From Streptomyces griseoluteus (GTDB lineage: Bacteria > Actinomycetota > Actinomycetes > Streptomycetales > Streptomycetaceae), in NCBI RefSeq assembly GCF_004784465.1, contig NZ_SRRU01000001.1, forward strand, positions 248,001 through 312,000: a DNA stretch of 64,000 nt, given 5' to 3'. A program made the position numbers and the translations under genes. The first letter of the stretch is position 1; the number at the start of each line of letters is the position of its first letter. Under the pieces are notes generated by a model. The model ran no database searches. It was not told where the DNA came from and was given only the letters and a program-made list of their open reading frames with translations. Of this stretch, positions 1-10,223 are shown in pieces.

Positions 1-2
1 CG

Positions 3-305
3 GCCCTCGTCGACCTGGCCCTCAAGAGCCCTGTCGGCTTCGGCTACGCCATCGCCTTCGGTGAGCTGGCCGTCGGCATCGGCATCCTGATCGGGCTCCT
101 CGGCCGGCTGGCCGCCCTCGGCGGCGCGCTGATCTCGCTGAGCCTGTGGCTGACGGTGAGCTGGGCCACCACCCCGTACTACTACGGCAACGACCTCGCC
201 TATCTGATGGCGTGGCTGCCTCTCGTCCTCGCGGGCACCCCCTATCTCTCCGTCGACGCCTCTCTGCGGGACCGGCGCCTACGCCGGTCGGGCGGATACC
301 GCTAG
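3..305 (+). CDS. DoxX-family membrane protein, C-terminal part
   Basis: The reading frame is open from the left window edge to a TAG stop, giving about 100 residues without a start. The visible part has three hydrophobic stretches (ELAVGIGILIGLLGRLAALG, then GALISLSLWLTVSW, then LAYLMAWLPLVLAGTPYLSVD) and the small-residue-rich pattern of DoxX/SURF4-like integral membrane proteins. It ends in a basic tail, RDRRLRRSGGYR. Family members are usually 130-180 residues, so a third or more lies outside the window. The family is tied to redox and envelope functions, but nothing here fixes a specific role. A hairpin follows the stop. Confidence 0.7.
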   Translation, partial: ALVDLALKSPVGFGYAIAFGELAVGIGILIGLLGRLAALGGALISLSLWLTVSWATTPYYYGNDLAYLMAWLPLVLAGTPYLSVDASLRDRRLRRSGGYR

Positions 306-318
306 AACGGCTTGGCCA

Positions 319-339
319 CCCGCCCGCGTCCCGGGCGGG
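319..339. terminator. Bidirectional hairpin between convergent genes
   Basis: CCCGCCCG and CGGGCGGG form a perfect 8-bp stem with a 5-nt loop. It lies between the DoxX stop and the end of the leftward gene at 343. There is no T-run, as is common for Streptomyces terminators. Confidence 0.5.
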
Positions 340-342
340 GGC

Positions 343-558
343 TCAGACCTTCTCGTCCTCCGCGCCGTTCCGTCTGCGCAGGGCGCGGGTGAGGGCGGTG
401 GTCACGCCCGCCAGGAACAGGCCGCCGACGGCCAGGGGGATCGCGGTGAACCACGGAATGTCCCACAGCCCGCGCACGTCCCCCAGGTAGAGGGCGCCCG
501 CGACGGTCAGGCAGACCCCGCCGATCAGCCGGCCGGGCTGGAACTCATGACGCAGCAC
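343..558 (-). CDS. Small two-helix membrane protein
   Basis: Protein of 71 residues starting VLRHEFQPGRLIGGVCL and ending ALRRRNGAEDEKV. Two hydrophobic helices (about 11-25 and 36-55) flank a short loop with DIPWF. The GTG start at 558 has GGAGG six bases upstream and lies inside the last codons of the PspC gene, a 14-base overlap, so the two are probably translationally coupled. No catalytic residue is visible. It is likely an accessory membrane component of the adjacent PspC and two-component locus. Confidence 0.75.
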   Translation of the reverse strand: MLRHEFQPGRLIGGVCLTVAGALYLGDVRGLWDIPWFTAIPLAVGGLFLAGVTTALTRALRRRNGAEDEKV

Positions 559-2026
559 GGCTGACCTCCACCTGTCCGATGCCCACATGCAGGTCGATCC
601 GCAGCACACCGGCCTCCTTGGTCCCCTTGTCCGGCGCCAGATTCGTCGTCTCATGCCGACCCGGCCGCACGTCCACGTCCTTCGTGTTGTCACCGGGCAG
701 GCGGATGTCGCCCACCCCCACGTCGATGCTCAGCACCGCCGCCGCGTCCGCCGGGACGATCACGCGCAGCCGGCCCGCTCCCAGCCCGGCCCTGGTGGAG
801 ACCGTCTGGTCCTTGGCCAGGCGCACCCTGGTCAGGTCGAGGGTGGCGGAGCCGGACCCCAGCTCGTAGGCCGGGCGGACATCCGCCGTGGCCGCCGGCC
901 GCCAGGCCGTCTGCCGCCAGCGCGAGGTGACATCGCTCGGCAGCACGGCGCTTCCGGCCAGCAGCAGCGCCGTCACCAGGGCCAGGAAGGCGGACCCGCC
1001 TCCCGTGCGCCCCAGGAAGGCGCTGACGGCTATGCCCAGTCCGAAGACCACCAGCGCGCAGGCCAGCCCGGTCTGGAGGCTGGTGGCCAGCGGGCGGGTC
1101 TCCCAGCTGCGGCTGCCGCCCAGGCCGCCCGCCAGCAGCGCCAGCAGGAACACCCAGCCGCTGATCCAGCGCGGCCCCCGCGGCTTGGGCTGCCTGTCAC
1201 CCGCTGAGCGCCCGGCGAGCGAGTGGGGCCAGGGGAGCTGCATGACGAACTCGATCGGCGGGGAGGGCGAGACGTGCTGCTCGTAGGCGTCGCTCGGGCC
1301 CCACAAGTACCCGGTGCCGCCGACATGGGTGCCGTCCTTGACGATCGGGTCCCGCCACCAAGAAGGCCCGCTGTAGTAGATCGGCGGTGCCTGGGTCTCC
1401 GGTGGGGCGTCGGCCGCCGCCTGCGCGGCTATCGGGTGGCCCCTGGGCGACTTCGGCTCGTCGCTCGGAGAGGGGGCGGGGTCGGTGGTGGCGCGGTGCC
1501 GCGACCAGTACCCGGCCCCGGCCAGCAGCAGGGAGAGCACCACGGCGAAGGTGAGCACCCCGCCGTTGCGCAGGGTGGTCAGGATGACCCCGCAGCCGAT
1601 CAGGGCGAACAGGACGGCGGCCAGTGCCTGTCCGTCGACCCGGCCGGTCAGCAGCTTGCGTACCTCGTTCTCCTCCTCGTCGTCGTACGGGACGAGGAGC
1701 CAGGCGAAGCCGTAGAAGATCAGGCCGATGCCGCCGGTCGCGGCCAGCACGGCCAGGGTGATGCGGAAGATCACCGGGTCCATGTCCGTGTGCCGGCCGA
1801 GGCCCGCGCACACGCCCGCGATCATCTTGTGCCGCCGGTCGCGGCGGAAGCGGCGGGGGGCCTCAGCGGTGCGGTGCACTGCCGGGGTGTCCGCCTCTCC
1901 CGCGCTTCCCGAGCCGCCGGCCACTGAGCCCGGCGCTGCCGAGCCCCGGGCTCCCGGTTCCTCCGCTCCCGGTTCCTCCGCTCCCGGCCCGTTCGCCCCG
2001 CAGTCCCTCTCTTCGGTGTTCCTCAC
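545..2026 (-). CDS. PspC-domain membrane protein, candidate envelope-stress component
   Basis: Protein of 493 residues. After a low-complexity Gly/Pro/Glu head comes a PspC domain (RRFRRDRRHKMIAGVCAGLGRHTDMDPVIFRI, then LIFYGFAWLLVPYDDEEENE). Several membrane helices follow, then an extracytoplasmic tail rich in short beta segments (VIVPADAAAVLSIDVGVGDIRLPG) that resembles a toast-rack or LiaF-like fold. The GTG start at 2026 has GGTGGAG in front. It is divergent from a PspC-containing kinase and its regulator. This layout recalls EsrISR of Corynebacterium glutamicum, in which a PspC membrane protein modulates the kinase; that comparison is inference. An upstream 62-codon frame ends in a 4-base overlap with this start and may be its true N-terminus. 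Confidence 0.8.
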   Translation of the reverse strand: MRNTEERDCGANGPGAEEPGAEEPGARGSAAPGSVAGGSGSAGEADTPAVHRTAEAPRRFRRDRRHKMIAGVCAGLGRHTDMDPVIFRITLAVLAATGGIGLIFYGFAWLLVPYDDEEENEVRKLLTGRVDGQALAAVLFALIGCGVILTTLRNGGVLTFAVVLSLLLAGAGYWSRHRATTDPAPSPSDEPKSPRGHPIAAQAAADAPPETQAPPIYYSGPSWWRDPIVKDGTHVGGTGYLWGPSDAYEQHVSPSPPIEFVMQLPWPHSLAGRSAGDRQPKPRGPRWISGWVFLLALLAGGLGGSRSWETRPLATSLQTGLACALVVFGLGIAVSAFLGRTGGGSAFLALVTALLLAGSAVLPSDVTSRWRQTAWRPAATADVRPAYELGSGSATLDLTRVRLAKDQTVSTRAGLGAGRLRVIVPADAAAVLSIDVGVGDIRLPGDNTKDVDVRPGRHETTNLAPDKGTKEAGVLRIDLHVGIGQVEVSRAAS

Positions 2027-2211
2027 TGCTCCACCCCCTCTCTCCGTGCTCCGTCTCCCGCGGGCGTCTCCTGTGTTCGCGTGGTGTCCGCCGGGTCCGG
2101 TCCCGTCCGCTCCGGCGCGGCGGGTTCGGCATCCGTCGGTCCGGTGCCCGAGGCCGGGCGCGGGCCGGTGCCGGGTCCCGGACCCGTCGCGGCGTGCTCG
2201 TGATCCGTCAT
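2023..2211 (-). CDS. 62-residue frame upstream of the PspC gene; possible split N-terminus
   Basis: Reads MTDHEHAATGPGPGTGP and ends GARREGVEQ, with its TGA overlapping the GTG of the PspC gene. The composition (Gly/Pro/Asp/Thr-rich, no hydrophobic segment) is what one expects of a disordered N-terminus. Related Streptomyces PspC proteins, as I recall them, often start MTDHE. A one-base change in the G-run just before the overlap could join the two frames. Alternatively it is a small coupled leader gene. No clear ribosome-binding site precedes the ATG. Confidence 0.35.
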   Translation of the reverse strand: MTDHEHAATGPGPGTGPRPASGTGPTDAEPAAPERTGPDPADTTRTQETPAGDGARREGVEQ

Positions 2212-2431
2212 GTGTCCATGGTGACGGGCCGGGACCCTTGTGGGCAGTCGGGTCGACCCTGGTCGAACCCTGAAATCGCCCCTGAGACGAGCGGGGGAGA
2301 TGTTCGACTCCGGGCCGGGGCTCCGGCCCGGACCGGTCGGCCGGGACCGGGGGAACCCTGGTGAAGATCAGGGGAGTCTCGGGGGACGACCCTGATGCCA
2401 CGGTCCCGGCCGCCGTGTGACCATCGTTGGC
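2212..2431. promoter_or_regulatory. Divergent spacer with repeated CCCTGA/TCAGGG boxes
   Basis: This spacer separates the PspC gene from the sensor kinase. CCCTGA occurs at 2268-2273 and 2280-2285 as a direct repeat spaced by 6. TCAGGG at 2368-2373 faces CCCTGA at 2390-2395. Related CCCTGG copies lie near 2257 and 2355. The arrangement near both starts suggests operators for the neighbouring response regulator, but this has not been shown. Confidence 0.4.
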
Positions 2432-3724
2432 ATGCCGGAAGCCGCAGCACTCCCACTCGAAGACCCGCGGCCGCCGCGCAAGCTCTACCGCAGCGGTGAC
2501 GGCCGCTGGCTGGGCGGAGTGGCGCGGGGGCTCGCCGGGCATCTCGGGCTGCCCGTGGTGTGGGTGCGGCTGGCCTTCGTCGGCCTGCTCATGGCGAACG
2601 GACTCGGTGCGCTGCTGTACGCGGCGTTCTGGTTCTTCGTCCCGCTCGGCGTCGGCGGGGTGGGCGACCACAAACCAGCCTCGCTGGTCGGCACCGAGAC
2701 CTCGCCCGAGGGGCGCCGCAGACTCGTCGCCCGCAAGCCGGACAAGGGGCAGATGGTCGCGCTGCTCCTCATGGTCATCGTGTCCATCGTCTTCCTGGGC
2801 AGCGTCAACCTGACCAACACCGCCAAGGCGTACCTGGTACCGGTGGTGCTGGTCGCGGCGGGTGTCGCCCTGGTGTGGCGGCAGGCGGACAACGCCCGCC
2901 GGGCCCGCTGGGTCGAGGTCGGCGGCCGTCGGCGCACGCTCACCGTGCTCCGGGCGGCCGTGGGCGTGCTGCTGGTCACCGCCGGGGTCTCCGCGATCTT
3001 CCTGATGCAGGTGTCCGCCGCCCACCTGGGCGCGGTGCTGGAGGCGGCACTCGCCGTGCTGGTCGGCATCACCCTGCTCGCCGGTCCCTATCTCGTCCGC
3101 GTGACGCAGGACCTGTCCGAGGAACGGCTGATGCGCATCCGTGCCCAGGAGCGGGCCGAGGTCGCCGCGCACGTCCACGACTCGGTGCTGCACACCCTCA
3201 CCCTGATACAGCGCAACGCGGACAACGCCGGTGAGGTGCGCCGCCTGGCCCGCGCGCAGGAGCGGGACCTGCGCACCTGGCTGTACAAGCCGGAGGGCAC
3301 CGGCAAGGACGAGGCCGAGGAGCCGGACACGGTCGCGGAGGCGGTGCGGCGCAACGCCGCCGAGGTCGAGGACAAGCACGGCGTGCCCATAGAGGTCGTG
3401 GTGGTGGGCGACTGCCCGCTGGACGACCGGACGACCGCGCAGATGCAGGCCGCGCGCGAAGCGATGGTGAACGCCGCCAAGTACGGTGGCGAGGGCGGTG
3501 CCGTGCAGGTCTACGCGGAGGTCGAGGGCCGTACGGTCTTCGTGTCCGTCCGCGACCGGGGTCCGGGCTTCGACCTCGACTCCATACCCGCCGACCGCAT
3601 GGGGGTCAGGGAGTCGATCATCGGGCGCATGGAGCGCAACGGCGGTACGGCCCGGCTGCGGTCGGTGCCGGACGGCGGCACGGAAGTCGAGCTGGAGATG
3701 GAGAGGGCGGAGAAGACGGCATGA
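2432..3724 (+). CDS. PspC-domain sensor histidine kinase
   Basis: Protein of 430 residues beginning MPEAAALPLEDPRPPRKLYR. The N-terminal PspC domain (YRSGDGRWLGGVARGLAGHLG) is followed by about five membrane helices to residue 220. A HisKA_3-type dimerization region comes next (AEVAAHVHDSVLHTLTLIQ, phosphoacceptor probably His249). The HATPase domain has an N-box (REAMVNAAKYGG) and a G-box (VRDRGPGFD). An in-frame GTG lies 15 bases upstream, but the ATG gives the usual family N-terminus. It overlaps the response regulator by ATGA, so the pair is one operon. The likely signal is envelope stress, given the PspC domain and the divergent PspC gene. Confidence 0.9.
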   Translation: MPEAAALPLEDPRPPRKLYRSGDGRWLGGVARGLAGHLGLPVVWVRLAFVGLLMANGLGALLYAAFWFFVPLGVGGVGDHKPASLVGTETSPEGRRRLVARKPDKGQMVALLLMVIVSIVFLGSVNLTNTAKAYLVPVVLVAAGVALVWRQADNARRARWVEVGGRRRTLTVLRAAVGVLLVTAGVSAIFLMQVSAAHLGAVLEAALAVLVGITLLAGPYLVRVTQDLSEERLMRIRAQERAEVAAHVHDSVLHTLTLIQRNADNAGEVRRLARAQERDLRTWLYKPEGTGKDEAEEPDTVAEAVRRNAAEVEDKHGVPIEVVVVGDCPLDDRTTAQMQAAREAMVNAAKYGGEGGAVQVYAEVEGRTVFVSVRDRGPGFDLDSIPADRMGVRESIIGRMERNGGTARLRSVPDGGTEVELEMERAEKTA

Positions 3725-4485
3725 GTGACGCGACCGAGGCGAACGGCACGGCGGGGGAGGCGGAGGTGGCCGAACCCGGACGCGACACCGCGACGACGGC
3801 GGAAGGCACCGAGGGCACGGTCGGGCGCCATGTGCGCGTGGTGCTCGTGGACGACCACCGCATGTTCCGTACCGGCGTGCAGGCGGAGATCGGGCAGACC
3901 TCGCGGACCGGGGTCGAGGTGGTCGGTGAGGCGCCGGACGTCGACGAGGCGGTCGCGGTCATCACCAGGACCCGGCCCGAGGTGGTCCTGCTCGATGTCC
4001 ATCTGCCCGGCGGCGGCGGGGTCGAGGTGCTCCGGCGCAGCGCGGCCCTGATGGCGGACCCCGAGCAGCCGGTGCGCTTCCTCGCGCTCTCCGTGTCGGA
4101 CGCCGCGGAGGACGTGATCGGGGTGATCCGGGGCGGGGCGCGCGGCTATGTCACCAAGACCATCACCGGGTCCGACCTGATCGACTCGATCTTCCGGGTG
4201 CAGGAGGGCGACGCCGTCTTCTCGCCCCGGCTGGCCGGGTTCGTGCTGGACGCCTTCGCCTCCACCGACGCCCCGCCGGTCGACGAGGACCTCGACCGTC
4301 TCACCCAGCGCGAGCGTGAGGTGCTGCGCCTGATCGCGCGCGGCTATGCCTACAAGGAGATCGGCAAGCAGCTCTTCATCTCGGTGAAGACGGTCGAGTC
4401 CCATGTCTCCGCGGTGCTGCGCAAGCTCCAGCTCTCCAACCGGCACGAGCTGACCCGCTGGGCCACGGCCCGCCGGCTGGTCTGA
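3721..4485 (+). CDS. NarL/LuxR-family response regulator
   Basis: Protein of 254 residues. A 35-residue Thr/Glu/Gly-rich head precedes a receiver domain with acidic VLVDDHRMFR and phosphoacceptor Asp92 in VVLLDVHLPGG. The Lys of GYVTKTI completes the site. The C-terminus is a LuxR helix-turn-helix (LTQREREVLRLIARGYAYKEIGKQLFISVKTVESHVSAVL). The start codon overlaps the kinase stop, so the two form a cognate pair. It probably binds the repeated sites in the divergent spacer, which would regulate both the PspC gene and its own operon; this is inference. Confidence 0.92.
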   Translation: MSDATEANGTAGEAEVAEPGRDTATTAEGTEGTVGRHVRVVLVDDHRMFRTGVQAEIGQTSRTGVEVVGEAPDVDEAVAVITRTRPEVVLLDVHLPGGGGVEVLRRSAALMADPEQPVRFLALSVSDAAEDVIGVIRGGARGYVTKTITGSDLIDSIFRVQEGDAVFSPRLAGFVLDAFASTDAPPVDEDLDRLTQREREVLRLIARGYAYKEIGKQLFISVKTVESHVSAVLRKLQLSNRHELTRWATARRLV

Positions 4486-4554
4486 CCCGAAGCCGAAGCC
4501 GAAGCCGCACCCTGACCCCGCCGACCCGGAAGACGGCGCATCCCGACGGAAGCC

Positions 4555-5655
4555 CTAGGCCACCCGGGTGGCCCCCGCGAACGGCATCTGGTCGATCGGC
4601 GCCACCCGGACCGGCGCCGAGGGGTTGGGGGCGTGGATCATGCGGCCGTTACCTACGTAAATGCCCACGTGGCTGATGCCGGAGTAGAAGAACACCAGGT
4701 CACCGGGCTGGAGCTGGGAGCGGGAGACGCGTCGGCCCGCGTTGATCTGAGCGTAGGTGGTGCGGGGGAGGGAGATGCCCGCGGAGCGGTAGGCGGCCTG
4801 GATCAGCCCCGAGCAGTCGAAGGCGTTGGGGCCGGTCGCGCCCCACACGTAGGGGCTGCCGAGCTTCCGGTAGGCGTAGGCGACGGCAGCCGAGGCGCGT
4901 GAGGTGGGCGCGGGAATCCGTGCGGACGGCACGGTCGCGCGGCCGGGGGACGCCTTGCCGGCGGTTGCCGGAGTCGGGGCGGAGCGGCCTCCGGCGCCCG
5001 CTCGGAGCGGAACCGCCGGGGCGCCGGTGGTGGCCTTCGCCCGCTCGGGCGGGGTGAGCCCGGCGAGCAGCTGCCGGGCCTGCTTCAGCTTGGCGGTGAC
5101 CGCGTCCTTCTGCCGCTTCAGCTCCGCCTGCCGGGACCGTACCGACGTCGCCTCGACGCGGGCCGCGCCGCGCAGCCGCTCTATCTCCCGGAGCTGGGCG
5201 CGCACCCGGCTCACCTGCTGGGCCTGGCGGTGCCCGGCGCGTTCGGCCAAGGCGGCGTCGTCCAGGTAGCGGTCGGGGCTGCTGGAGAAGGCGAGCTGCC
5301 AGCTCGGGGCGATCGCGCCGTCGCGGTACTGCGCGGCGGCGAAGGCGCCCAGGGCGCCGCGAGCGGTGTTGAGTCTGTCCTGCCGGCGGGCGGTCTCGTC
5401 ACGCAGGGTGTTGAGCCGGTGCTGCGCGGCGCTCGCCTTCTCGTGGGCACCGTTGTACTTCTCGGTGGCGGTCTCCGCCTCCCGGTACAGCCGGTCCACC
5501 CGGCTCTTGACCTGGGCGGTGGTGAGCTGCGGCTCGGCGTGTCCCGTTCCGTCGAAGGCCGTCGCGGTGGCCGCTCCCGCCAGGGCGAGAGTGGCGGCTG
5601 TGCGGGCCGTGTTGCCGCTGAGTGAGCGCGCTCGGGGCTTTCGGTGCGCTGCCAC
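4555..5655 (-). CDS. Secreted NlpC/P60 peptidoglycan hydrolase
   Basis: Protein of 366 residues from GTG 5655 (VAAHRKPRARSLSG). A signal peptide is followed by a long charged coiled coil (VDRLYREAETATEKYNGAHEKASAAQ and on to about residue 190), a Pro/Ala linker, and a C-terminal NlpC/P60 domain. The catalytic Cys is in AFDCSGLIQ and the His in ISHVGIYVG, with a further His in MIHAPNP. Such proteins cleave peptide stems at division septa, the coiled coil acting as an activation or FtsEX-type docking region. A second GTG at 5667 is possible, but AAGGA would then be too close. It ends tail to tail with the response regulator. Confidence 0.9.
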   Translation of the reverse strand: MAAHRKPRARSLSGNTARTAATLALAGAATATAFDGTGHAEPQLTTAQVKSRVDRLYREAETATEKYNGAHEKASAAQHRLNTLRDETARRQDRLNTARGALGAFAAAQYRDGAIAPSWQLAFSSSPDRYLDDAALAERAGHRQAQQVSRVRAQLREIERLRGAARVEATSVRSRQAELKRQKDAVTAKLKQARQLLAGLTPPERAKATTGAPAVPLRAGAGGRSAPTPATAGKASPGRATVPSARIPAPTSRASAAVAYAYRKLGSPYVWGATGPNAFDCSGLIQAAYRSAGISLPRTTYAQINAGRRVSRSQLQPGDLVFFYSGISHVGIYVGNGRMIHAPNPSAPVRVAPIDQMPFAGATRVA

Positions 5656-6101
5656 CTGGACCGTCACGTCCTTCCATGGGACTCGTGCGGCCGAGAACCA
5701 CGGTCCCCTGGGGGGCCGGTGTCCGGCGGCCGTCCGCACAGGGGAGACGGCGGCCGACGGACGGTCCTCGGCGGTGATGTCCGGCTGCCGCCCCCTGGTC
5801 CGGGCGGCTGTGGGGAGCCGGTCACCTGGGGGAGGACGCTAGGCCGCTTGATGTCGGCTTGGTAACGCGTGTACGGAACTGTCCTCGACGGACCGGAAAG
5901 TGACCGTCTGCGACCGGGTTCCGGGCTGGCTGAGGCGCCCATCCGAAGCCTGGTGATCAAAGAGGGAAAGACGGGACCCGAGGGATGCAGGGGGTGCTAT
6001 AACCTGCGAGCCCGCCCGTGGGTGAGACCGGCCGGAGCCGTGCGCCGGACGCGGGCCCCGGTACGGTGCCGACGGGATGTCGGGAACTAGGCTCGGTTCC
6101 C
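5656..6101. other. Non-coding gap between NlpC gene and membrane gene
   Basis: About 446 bases with no convincing gene on either strand. I searched the NlpC side for the conserved ydaO (c-di-AMP) riboswitch cores that precede many Streptomyces hydrolase genes and did not see them. A TATAAC box at 5998-6003 and a TAGGCT box at 6088-6093 are promoter-like for the rightward gene. Confidence 0.5.
6088..6093 (+). promoter_or_regulatory. -10 box TAGGCT, leaderless promoter
   Basis: TAGGCT ends eight bases before the ATG at 6102, the usual spacing for a leaderless Streptomyces transcript. No clear -35 is visible. Confidence 0.5.
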
Positions 6102-6455
6102 ATGACCGTACTCATCCATGTCTTCGTCGCCCTGCACATCATCGGCATTGCTGCGCTGCTCGGCGGCTTCCTCACCCAGATGAAGGCTATGGGCCGGGGT
6201 ACGGCCCGCTTCGTGCCCGCCATGCTGCACGGTGCGATCACCATGCTGGTGACCGGCGTGGTGCTGGTCGGCCTCAACGAGGCGGACGGCCACCACGTCA
6301 ACAACATCAAGATCGGCATCAAGCTGGCGCTGCTGATCGTGATCCTCGGCCTGGTCTATGTGAAGCGTGACGAGGAGACGGTCGACAAGGGGATGTTCGG
6401 GCTGGTCGGCGCCCTGACCACGGCAAACATCTTCATTGCCGTGCTGTGGACGTGA
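6102..6455 (+). CDS. Small integral membrane protein, four helices
   Basis: Protein of 117 residues (MTVLIHVFVALHIIGIAALLGG to IFIAVLWT). Four hydrophobic helices cover most of the length. Conserved-looking polar residues sit at helix edges (FLTQMKAMGRG, LNEADGHHVNNIKIGIKL, VKRDEETVDKG). The ATG at 6102 is favoured over an upstream in-frame GTG because hydrophobic sequence starts at once and a -10 box sits at leaderless spacing. Function is unknown. Its last 23 bases overlap the 3' end of the opposite-strand gene. Confidence 0.8.
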   Translation: MTVLIHVFVALHIIGIAALLGGFLTQMKAMGRGTARFVPAMLHGAITMLVTGVVLVGLNEADGHHVNNIKIGIKLALLIVILGLVYVKRDEETVDKGMFGLVGALTTANIFIAVLWT

Positions 6456-7428
6456 CGTCCGGCGCTCCCGCCTCCCGAGCGGCGCGCAACGCGAGCACCG
6501 CGCCCGCGGCAGCCGCCAGCCACACCGCGACCGCCACCCAGACCAGCACCTTCCCCGGCCCGCTCAGCCAGGACACGTCCAGGGCGGCCGAGACCGCGAG
6601 GGTCGCCGCCGCCGTCATCCCCATCGAGAACACGGTGGCCCAGCGCAGCAGGCCGTAGCGCGGCCGGGGGCGCGCCAGCTCGGCCAGCACCAGCACGGCG
6701 TAGCAGACGAGGTCCAGTACCAGAAGGGTCGCGGTGGCCTGGTGCAGGACCTCGCTGTCGTCCTTGTTCCACAGGTACAGCCGCGCGCTGTCGGCGGAGA
6801 TCAGCCGGGCCCCGGCCAGCGCCGAGATGGACAGAGCGCCGCCCGCGATCCAGTGGTCGCCCGGCCCGCGCAGGACCTGGCGGGAGTCGAAGCGGGGCAG
6901 GGTGAGGGCGTAGAGCAGCAGGCCCAGCCAGAACAGCACCAGCGCGGCGTGCGCGAGCCAGGCCGTCGCCTCGGCCGCGGCCAGGGTGGCCGCCAGGACG
7001 GCGAGCGCCTGTGTGGCCACGCAACACATGAACACCGTGCCCGGCATGCGCCGCCCCCAGTGCCGCAGCACGGAGACGAGCAGCACCGGCCAGAACAGCG
7101 CGGCCAGCGCCAGCAGCGCGCCGGCCAGGGGCTGGAGGCCGAGCAGCGAGATCCGGGTGCCGAGTACCGCCGTGGCCGCCACCGCCGTGAGCGCGGCCGG
7201 GTCGCAGGCCTCCTCCGCCCAGCGTTCCCGGTGCCCCGCCAGCCGGAAGGCGAAGGTGGCGGCGAGGGTCAGCCAGGCGAGGCAGGCCAGTACCAGGAAG
7301 ATCCGGGACACCACCTCGACGCCCGCCAGACGCAGGCCGATGGAGACGACCGCGGTCGCCATGACGGCGGTGCCCGCCGCCGGAGGACGCTCCGCCACCC
7401 ACGTTCGCAAGCCCGAGATGCCCGACAT
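6433..7428 (-). CDS. TehA/SLAC1-like multi-helix membrane protein
   Basis: Protein of 331 residues (MSGISGLRTWVAERPPAAGT). About ten hydrophobic helices are visible, with a gated-channel-like layout recalling the tellurite-resistance/C4-dicarboxylate transporter (TehA/SLAC1) family. Internal landmarks are GTRISLLGLQPLAG, LPRFDSRQVLRGPGDHWIAGGALSISALA and the amphipathic YLWNKDDSEVLHQA. TehA-like proteins are usually 310-350 residues, in agreement. The anion or dicarboxylate substrate cannot be read from sequence, and the family call itself is moderate. It is convergent with and overlaps the small membrane gene by 23 bases. Confidence 0.65.
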   Translation of the reverse strand: MSGISGLRTWVAERPPAAGTAVMATAVVSIGLRLAGVEVVSRIFLVLACLAWLTLAATFAFRLAGHRERWAEEACDPAALTAVAATAVLGTRISLLGLQPLAGALLALAALFWPVLLVSVLRHWGRRMPGTVFMCCVATQALAVLAATLAAAEATAWLAHAALVLFWLGLLLYALTLPRFDSRQVLRGPGDHWIAGGALSISALAGARLISADSARLYLWNKDDSEVLHQATATLLVLDLVCYAVLVLAELARPRPRYGLLRWATVFSMGMTAAATLAVSAALDVSWLSGPGKVLVWVAVAVWLAAAAGAVLALRAAREAGAPDVTSTARQ

Positions 7429-7507
7429 GTCCCTGATGCTAGGGAGCGGCACGTCCCCGGCAGGCAGGGCACGCGCGCGTGGAGCTCGAAAAGAGGACCG
7501 GGCCGCA

Positions 7508-7617
7508 CGGAGACTGTCCGGCCCGGATCGGGAGACTGTCCGGCCGGGAACGGAAGATCGTCCCGCGGGGAACGGGAGACCGCCCCGCCCGGAACTGAAG
7601 ATCGTTCCACCGGGAAT
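7508..7617. repeat. Five degenerate 22-bp tandem repeats
   Basis: Five uninterrupted 22-base units start at 7508, 7530, 7552, 7574 and 7596. The consensus begins GGGAGAyCGTCC and ends GCCsGGAAC; neighbouring units differ at several positions. The array lies between the TehA-like gene start and the pcrA promoter. A 22-base period is close to two helical turns, so the copies face the same side of the helix, as expected of protein-binding sites. There are no spacers, so it is not CRISPR. Confidence 0.75.
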
Positions 7618-7645
7618 CCGGCCATGTTCCCCGGACCGGGACCGG

Positions 7646-7668
7646 TTGTCGGTGCGGCGCCCTAGACT
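7646..7668 (+). promoter_or_regulatory. PafBC-type (RecA-NDp) DNA-damage promoter of pcrA
   Basis: TTGTCGGTG at 7646-7654, eight bases, then TAGACT at 7663-7668. This fits tTGTCRgtg-N8-TAnnnT, the published consensus for RecA/LexA-independent damage-inducible promoters of mycobacteria, now attributed to PafBC. The pcrA ATG is ten bases beyond the -10, so the mRNA would be nearly leaderless. Confidence 0.75.
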
Positions 7669-7677
7669 CGTAGAGCG

Positions 7678-10158
<2,481 letters not shown>

Positions 10159-10178
10159 ACGCGGCTTCTCCACGACGC

Positions 10179-10203
10179 GAGCCCCGCCAGAACGGCGGGG
10201 CTC
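10179..10203 (+). terminator. Hairpin terminator after pcrA
   Basis: GAGCCCCGCC pairs perfectly with GGCGGGGCTC across a five-base loop, 21 bases after the pcrA stop. The convergent M23 gene may also use it. Confidence 0.75.
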
Positions 10204-10223
10204 GGTCATGTCGGGGCGGAGGA

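Noticed and set aside
7508..7617. CRISPR-like array
   Set aside because: The repeats are contiguous with no spacers, and no cas gene is in the window.
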